Assembly: GCF_003945595.2 (NCBI RefSeq) | Contig: NW_024103862.1 | Coordinates: forward strand, 1,474,501 to 1,538,500 | Source: Pipra filicauda | Taxonomy: Eukaryota > Chordata > Aves > Passeriformes > Pipridae | Length of the DNA: 64,000 nucleotides | Direction of reading: 5' to 3' | Shown here: in pieces, positions 57,801 through 64,000 of the stretch | Numbering within the stretch: the first letter of the stretch is position 1 | Layout of the letters: each line of letters opens with the position of its first letter | Made by a program: the position numbers and the translations under genes | The notes under the pieces: generated by a model | Seen by the model: the letters and a program-made list of their open reading frames with translations, nothing else | Told to the model about the DNA's origin: nothing | Databases searched by the model: none

Positions 57801-60800
57801 GAATAGCATTCCCATTCATATTACCTATTCTAAATCTGCATTAAGCAAGTATTTCCTTGAATACTAATTTTAAAATCGGTTTTGGATGTTATGTTTGGAA
57901 ATGTCATTGCATAATATAGATGACTGGAGTCATTAACTTGTGCATAACATTAATGTAAATTCATCTGGAATCTTCTGCTTGAGGGGAAGGCGAAAAGCAA
58001 TTTGTTTACAGCAATAATGGTGGAAGACAGTCTCAAGATACTCATAGGAAGCGTATATAATTTGAAGAAGGGAATTTGAGTTTGTCCAAAAGCAAGCACA
58101 CTGGATGGGAAAAAATTAAGCCAAGGCATTGTTTTCTGAGGCAACAAGGGACAAAAGTGGACAAAAGAGCCAACTTTCACACCTTTGGTTTCAGGACTGG
58201 ATATGTGCCCTCTGTAATGACAGCAGGGAATGAAACATTCAGGTGACAGCTTAGTGATTTATATCTCATGGTGTCCAGAAAGACTGATTCAAACTTTGAA
58301 GATAAATGGTGTAACTCCCAGATCTACATCAACTTAAAGCAGAATTTGCTTGTGGGTAGTAGAGGAAATAGAGGGCTTGTAACTAAGGTACAAAAGTCCT
58401 TTGTAAGGTAGACTTGATGCAATTTTTTTTCAATAGGTATAATGTAAGTACTTAGCAGAGTGTCTTTCTCTGGCCCCTTGACATTTAAACAGGAATCTAT
58501 TAGTCAACTGATGTCATTAGCTAAAGTACATTCTTTCTAAGGATGACACTGATGATCTAATCGATCATCATTATTAAGCTAACATCAATCAACTGCAGGT
58601 AGACTACAGCAGCTGCCTGATAGATCAAGTTCCTCTCCTAAAGTTGGAGACAACAGACTTCTTTTCAATTCCTTGCTTTTTAAAACTCACGAAATGTTGA
58701 CAGGCCAAATTCTGCTGCTGATTTCAGTGGTGGTGTTATTTTAGATTTATGCATGTAAAAAATAAGAGGAATCTGTGTTTGCTTGTTTCAGCAATGGGAA
58801 GACCATAAAACTGTCATGGTTGTGACATAACAGTTTGGAAGAATAAGTAAGACACTTCCCTGTTAAGTATCAAAGACAAATTTATTGACAAGTCTCAGCT
58901 TTAGACATCAGCCTAATACAGTGAAATCAGCTGTTAGAAACTCCTAGTCCTTTTCACAGCAAATTTTAGCAAAAAATGAAGAGACATCCTAGAAATAAGA
59001 TGAATGTTGACCTGAACATTCATTCATTTACTCCTGACTGCATTCACTACTGACTGCATTCACTGTGCTCCCTTGGTTTGTTGAAGCTATTTTATAAACA
59101 ATTTTATATGTATGTTGAGCAAAGTTAGCAACCATTAGAATGATAATAATTTTGTTTGGGGAACAGGTTACTACCAGCTTCTGGGCTGATTCTCTTCTCC
59201 ATTTGCTTATGGGAAGGGCATGAATCACAGCAGAGTGGGTGTGGATCAACAGTGACCTCCACCAAAGTGATACTTCGAGCAGTAAACAAGTGTGAAGAAA
59301 GAGGTGAACTTTGACAGGAAAAGAGCAGACAAACAAGGAATGAAAAAAGAAGTAGAGTTTAAAACTATTCTTTAGTCATTATTTGGTTATTCTTCTTCTA
59401 CAATAACGTAAGGACAGATTTTTGTAGCGCTAACCAGCTCATAAACTGCATGTTCCTTATAGCAGAGGTCTGGCACCCAGCTTGGTCTGGAAGGATCATC
59501 GCAGTCTGGAGCTGGTAAATAGGCATGGCTGAAGCAATCCACATTACCAAGCCCATGTTCAGGAAGGACCCACTACCACTGAGTTTTTAAAGGGTACACA
59601 GATGGAGAAATTCCTGACCATGAGTAAACGGAATGTGGAAATGTCTGAAATGGGCTTCTGCTCTCTGAGAAATTACTTGCCCATTTCAAAGAGCCATGCC
59701 TTGGTGTCTGCCCTCAGGACAGCAGCAAGATCATCAAGTCATCCCATAAAGGCATGTTTCCCTCCAGTAGCAGTGAGACCAGGGCAGGCAGAGCCTGTGC
59801 CGTAGGGAGGAGATGTCGTACCAGCCTCTGAAAGACAGGAATGAAAGGGAGAGGAGCAGCAAGCCAAGATGGGGGTGCCTGTCAGGTCTGCCTCATCCCT
59901 GTCAGATGTCAGCTGCCTCCACTGCTTCTAACTATAAATGTGACAGATAGGTGCCTCATGCCAGTGAGTGCTTATAATCATGCACGATGAAAGGATCTGA
60001 GATTATGGTGCTGTCAGTGGATTCTGTGTCAAACTGGAAATTTATATTTAGTATTTACTTCGCTTGAAGTCACTTAAGTTATTACTGCAGTTCTTAGCCA
60101 ATTCTGGGCTCTGCTCCCTCCATCCTTACATCTGACTGAGAAGTTATGGAAGTGATATTCAAAAGAGCCTGTGGGAAGCAGACGCACAAACTCCAAAGAA
60201 ATTCAGTAGGATTTGGGTATCTCAGAGCTCTTTCAGAACATGTGCCCGCTGATTGCCAAGTAAATGGAAAGTGCTTTATCTTAACCCAATCTCTCAGCAC
60301 AGTTTTAAGTGATGGCCCAAGGTGCCAAAGACCTGGAGAGGTAAAAGAGGTCAGCAGCAAATTCTGGGACATCCATTAAGTGATGCAAATTACTGGATAC
60401 AGTTTGGCCTTACTCAAGATACCTGGTCCAAGCACCACCTACTTCTGTTTCAGATTCAGAACAAGCCCTCCAGTTATTTGCACTTCTCCATCAGCTCAAC
60501 TGTAATTATGCCAGGATCATCTTGTCACTGTAACTCTACTGGGATGGCTCAAGAGCTATGGTCTTCTAAGGTGGATGAGTTCTCACCAGAATGAATCTTG
60601 CATGAGAACAACTGCCTTTGGGTAGACTCTGATAGCACCTCTGGACATCATGCATTTGGAGAATTTATTAGTCTGAGGCAAAAAGAATGATGGGACAAAG
60701 ATGCAGTTCAGCTTTAGTAAAATCAACTCCACTGAGACAAGGGGCAGATCATCAAACAGACAAATAGGCTTGCATGGATTTCTTGCTCTTCTTCCAGTTA

Positions 60801-61575
60801 AGAGTCATAACCAGTCTAGTTCTCGGTCAGCCTTAGTGTAACCTGATCATCAGCAAACCATGGAGTCTCTATGGTACATACTGCCAGAAATGTTGTGTTT
60901 GAACTCAAAGAAAACAGAAAAAAAGCTGTATTCTCTGTCTCAACAATCCTGCCAGTGATAACGGTGTGCAATTTTACTCAATGGTGGACTAAAACAGGAG
61001 ACTATAGGGCCAGAATTACACATATATATTCTGGCTAATGTCAATATCTGCACAAGTGAAAGTCAGTTGGAATCTTTCACCCTATTCCTGAAATTATTCT
61101 TGGATTTGCAATAGACTCCACAGTTACCCAGCAAATGAGGTCTCCTGCACTCACAACCTACTGGGGTATGGCTATAAATTATATCCCAGACAGATTTTAG
61201 AACTGACCTTAAATACCATAGGTATTTAGCATAGACATCTAGTTAACAGCAACCAGCTCACAACACTCAGTTCTGTATGATATGTACAAAATTTCTTAAT
61301 CTATATATGAAAAAGCACTGATTATAGGTTGCCAGATATGCTTCTCTTGAACTGATTTTTCTGCTGCTGAATCACATTCTCATAGTTTTTTTTATCTGCT
61401 TATAGCAAATTGTGGCCACATTTCCAGTTTATCATTTTAATATCACTCACTATTTTTAATGTTACAAAATAGTAGTACTGGAATTATGGCTTTAAATAGA
61501 CAGAGTAACCATTGACATACAAAGTACTCCATACGTCATTAATTGTGCTAATAAATATTTATTTGGTCAACAGCA
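54846..61575. other. Intergenic, no supported gene
   Basis: AT-rich sequence containing a GATA microsatellite, a strong 14-bp hairpin (56,154-56,189) and a small tandem duplication near 59,033-59,064. Frames such as 56,887-57,333 (148 codons) are not recognisable as proteins. Confidence 0.5.
55531..55560 (+). repeat. (GATA)n microsatellite
   Basis: Short GATA/TAGA tandem repeat with one imperfect unit at the 5' end. Confidence 0.9.
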
Positions 61576-62677
61576 TGTGGTAGTTTGAGCCACCACAAAA
61601 AACCAAAATCCAATTTCCAGGCTTCCCCCACCCCTTCCCACAATTTTATCTCAACATTGAAGAGAAACTTTCAGGCCAGAGACTTCTATAGGGGAAAGGG
61701 GAAGTATATACATTTTATTACTATACAAATAAATACTATACAAGCTTAAAGCAACTATATATATAATATTACACACTTCTACCAGTCTGTTTAAGCTTCT
61801 CCCTCAATCAGTCCAGGAAAAAACTCTTCAGGCTGATAGGTAACCAGTCTCTCTCTTCCCCCCCCCCCCACCTCCAGCTCTTTGCTGAAGTCCTTTCTTC
61901 CTCACGAAGTCCAAGAAGATAGCTCTGAGTCCTTTCTCCTTGGTTCCATGTCAATCTCTGCTGTGTGGTTCTCTCTCTCTCTTTCTCATACCTCGGTTCC
62001 ATGGTGCTGTAGTTCATCTTATCACAGTATGCATTTTGGAATCTTCATTCCTCCTTCATGTCTTCAGATGCCCCCGGTCAAACCCTGGCAGGGCACCCCC
62101 CGAGCCTCTCTCTGGCCCGTCTCCTGGGTTTTTTCTCCCTGGCACCGAGCCTCCTCCTCCTCAGCTTCAAAATACAAAGCCTCGCATCCACTCCCACCTA
62201 CAGTGAGAGGAAAAGCCCCCGCTCAGCTTTTGCTACAGGTGTTTGGTCCAGTTATGAACTGTCCTGAGCTCTGCAGTCTGGCTGGAAGGGGGGGCAAAAA
62301 GAGGGCCTGGCCTCCTCGCAAGGAGCTTGCCTCTCTCTCTCCCTCTTACCTTCAGGTGTTGTGAATCCCTTCCTTCACAACACACACTCACTCCAATGCT
62401 GCCTCCAACCCTGGCTTAGGCAGAGTTGTGGGGCCGCAGGGCTCCCCTTTCCCCCCCCCAGAGGGAGAAGAAGGAGGCCCTGCCACCCCTTGGCCTTCTA
62501 CACCCGCTCACACAGCAGACACAGACCGATTGCCAACAACTTCCGCTGGTTGCGTATATATTTTTTTTCAGCAGGAGCGAACAAGATGAGCAGTGATTGG
62601 CCCTCAGGGAAAACTGCCCTGGCACCCAGTCACCTCTAAGCCCCCAACTTCCAGGGGGGCAATCTCAAACCATGACA
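61576..62677 (-). mobile_element. Solo LTR, about 1.1 kb, with 5-bp target duplication
   Basis: On the minus strand it starts TGTCATGGTTTGAGATTG and ends GGCTCAAACTACCACA, giving TG...CA termini with related inverted ends. The flanks carry the same 5 bp, CAGCA (61,571-61,575 and 62,678-62,682). An AATAAA signal (61,714-61,719) lies about 140 nt from the 3' end and a TATATA-type box is near 62,553. No internal retroviral sequence or second LTR is in the window, so this is a solo LTR formed by recombination. A 5-bp duplication separates it from the class I element at 44-50 kb and suits an ERVL-like or related family. Confidence 0.85.
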
Positions 62678-62682
62678 CAGCA

Positions 62683-64000
62683 GAAGTAAAAAATTTCTCC
62701 CAGCCACATCAACTTCACAATACCCTGTTAATTCTTAATTTTCATAGCTTTATCTGAATAAAAAAAAAAAATTAAGAAGTTCCATGTTCATTTCTGGTGG
62801 AAAAATAAATGTAATCTTAGTAAGTAATACTGTTTTGTTCTCAATTTAAAATGGTTTAGTGCTGGTTTATCACTAGACAGCTTTTGTCTAACAGACTGGC
62901 TCAACATAAGACCTTAAAACAACTAAAGAATTTTCCTGTAAGGAAAACTTTCTGTTTACATCTGAAAATACTCTGCTCAAATTCTAGGCATAACTTTGTA
63001 GAACAAGTCTTAATAGAAACCTATTTGTTTCTTGGTACCTTTCAAGAAGAGGAGCTGTTGCTTGCTCTGACCTTTCTCAGAATGATGCACCATACCTATC
63101 CCTGAAAGGCTCCCGCTGACTTTTGCAATACCTACCTCTGGAAGAGAGGGTGCTCAGTATCCAACAGAAATAAATCAAATCAGTGATCTTTACTTTAAAT
63201 ACATCTGTAACTTCTGCTAGTTTTCTCTTTCCCATCTAAGGTTGGAGAGGTGAAGAACTTACCTGTCTGTTACAGTCTGTGCAAACCCTTACTGTTTTTC
63301 TCCCAACCCAAACATAAAGTTTCCCACATTCTTTGGGCACATTCAGCACTGATCTGCCTTTTAAGATACAGGGAAGACTTTGTTCTAACTTATACCCACA
63401 GAAATCAAGCAGGTGACTCAGCATGTCCTGAAGTTAGTACACCCTCTAGGACTCCCTCCGAAGTTGACTCCTTACTCAGATCCAGTTTCCCAATTCTCAC
63501 ACATTATCATGATGTTCAGGAATGCTTCCTGATATTTGAGCAAAATATTTAATTTACAAACTTCTAACACAGAGAACTCTACAAAAAAATAAGTCTGCAA
63601 CTTTTTCAGATTATTTTCTTGCTCCCTGGTCAGTGTTGAGAATGTTTAGGAAAGGCCTCACCAGCTTTTTCAAAGTATATGAAGAAAAAGGCAAATCTTT
63701 CAAAAAAATTTGCCTCTTTGAACATCAGAACCAAAAGCCTTTGCTCACAGGGGCTAGTTTCTGCTCATGTGTGAAATGTTATTAGAATGCTGAATTACAA
63801 TTACTCCAAACGCCAGGATTTGTCAAAGCTTGCCAAGGAAATGACCAGAAATTGGGTTTTGCAAAGAAAGCCAGGAGCATACTTTGGTTGCCATTTAGAA
63901 ACTGCAAGTCAATGTATGGCTCTTAAGATCACATTTCTTGACCTCTCATCAGGATTCCTCACTTACCTTGTGAGGATTTCTGGGTCACACCCAGTTGAAA
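62683..64000. other. Intergenic, no gene seen
   Basis: AT-rich sequence to the end of the window, with short frames on both strands and an A-run at about 62,760. Nothing recognisable. Confidence 0.5.

Overview
The window is vertebrate, almost certainly avian, nuclear DNA. The evidence is two spliced genes with GT/AG introns, CR1 LINE 3' ends that are typical of birds, two or three LTR elements and a long (GGAAA)n array. The order TRIM55 then CRH, transcribed towards each other, is the arrangement I know from the human 8q13 region. The several LTR insertions would suit a songbird, but the species cannot be fixed from the sequence alone.

Positions 1 to about 19,900 (+) hold the 3' half of TRIM55 (MURF2, a muscle RING-finger protein). 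There are four exons between 1,015 and 4,398, then a terminal exon about 15 kb downstream at 19,772-19,891. The five coding pieces join in phase into 258 codons plus a stop. From 21,965 to about 23,657 (-) lies the complete two-exon CRH gene. It has a TATA box, a palindromic CRE 193 bp upstream of the TATA box, a short non-coding first exon, an intron with an RE1/NRSE-like site, a single coding exon for a 177-residue precursor, and a poly(A) signal. The mature 41-residue peptide looks unchanged from the mammalian one. The precursor also carries a 12-glutamine tract. The gene sits in a CpG-rich domain of about 21.2-24.6 kb.

From 24.6 kb to the end there is no further gene I can support. This gene desert holds a ~530 bp (GGAAA)n tract (27.2-27.8 kb), a CR1 fragment (30.0-30.5 kb), a probable old LTR (42.0-42.3 kb), a complete young endogenous retrovirus (44,141-50,003), a short CR1 fragment (54.7 kb), a GATA microsatellite, and a 1.1 kb solo LTR with a 5-bp target duplication (61,576-62,677).

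The most unusual object is the endogenous retrovirus on the minus strand. Its two 560-bp LTRs look identical on reading, it has a 4-bp TTCT target duplication and a purine tract next to the 3' LTR, and it carries one uninterrupted 711-codon gag-like frame. It has no recognisable protease, polymerase or intact envelope. The gag frame keeps a matrix-like N-terminus and a capsid-CTD-like block but lacks a recognisable CCHC knuckle, and its middle is rich in Ala, Gly, Thr and Val. It looks like a recently mobilised non-autonomous element. It lies about 20 kb upstream of CRH in the same orientation.
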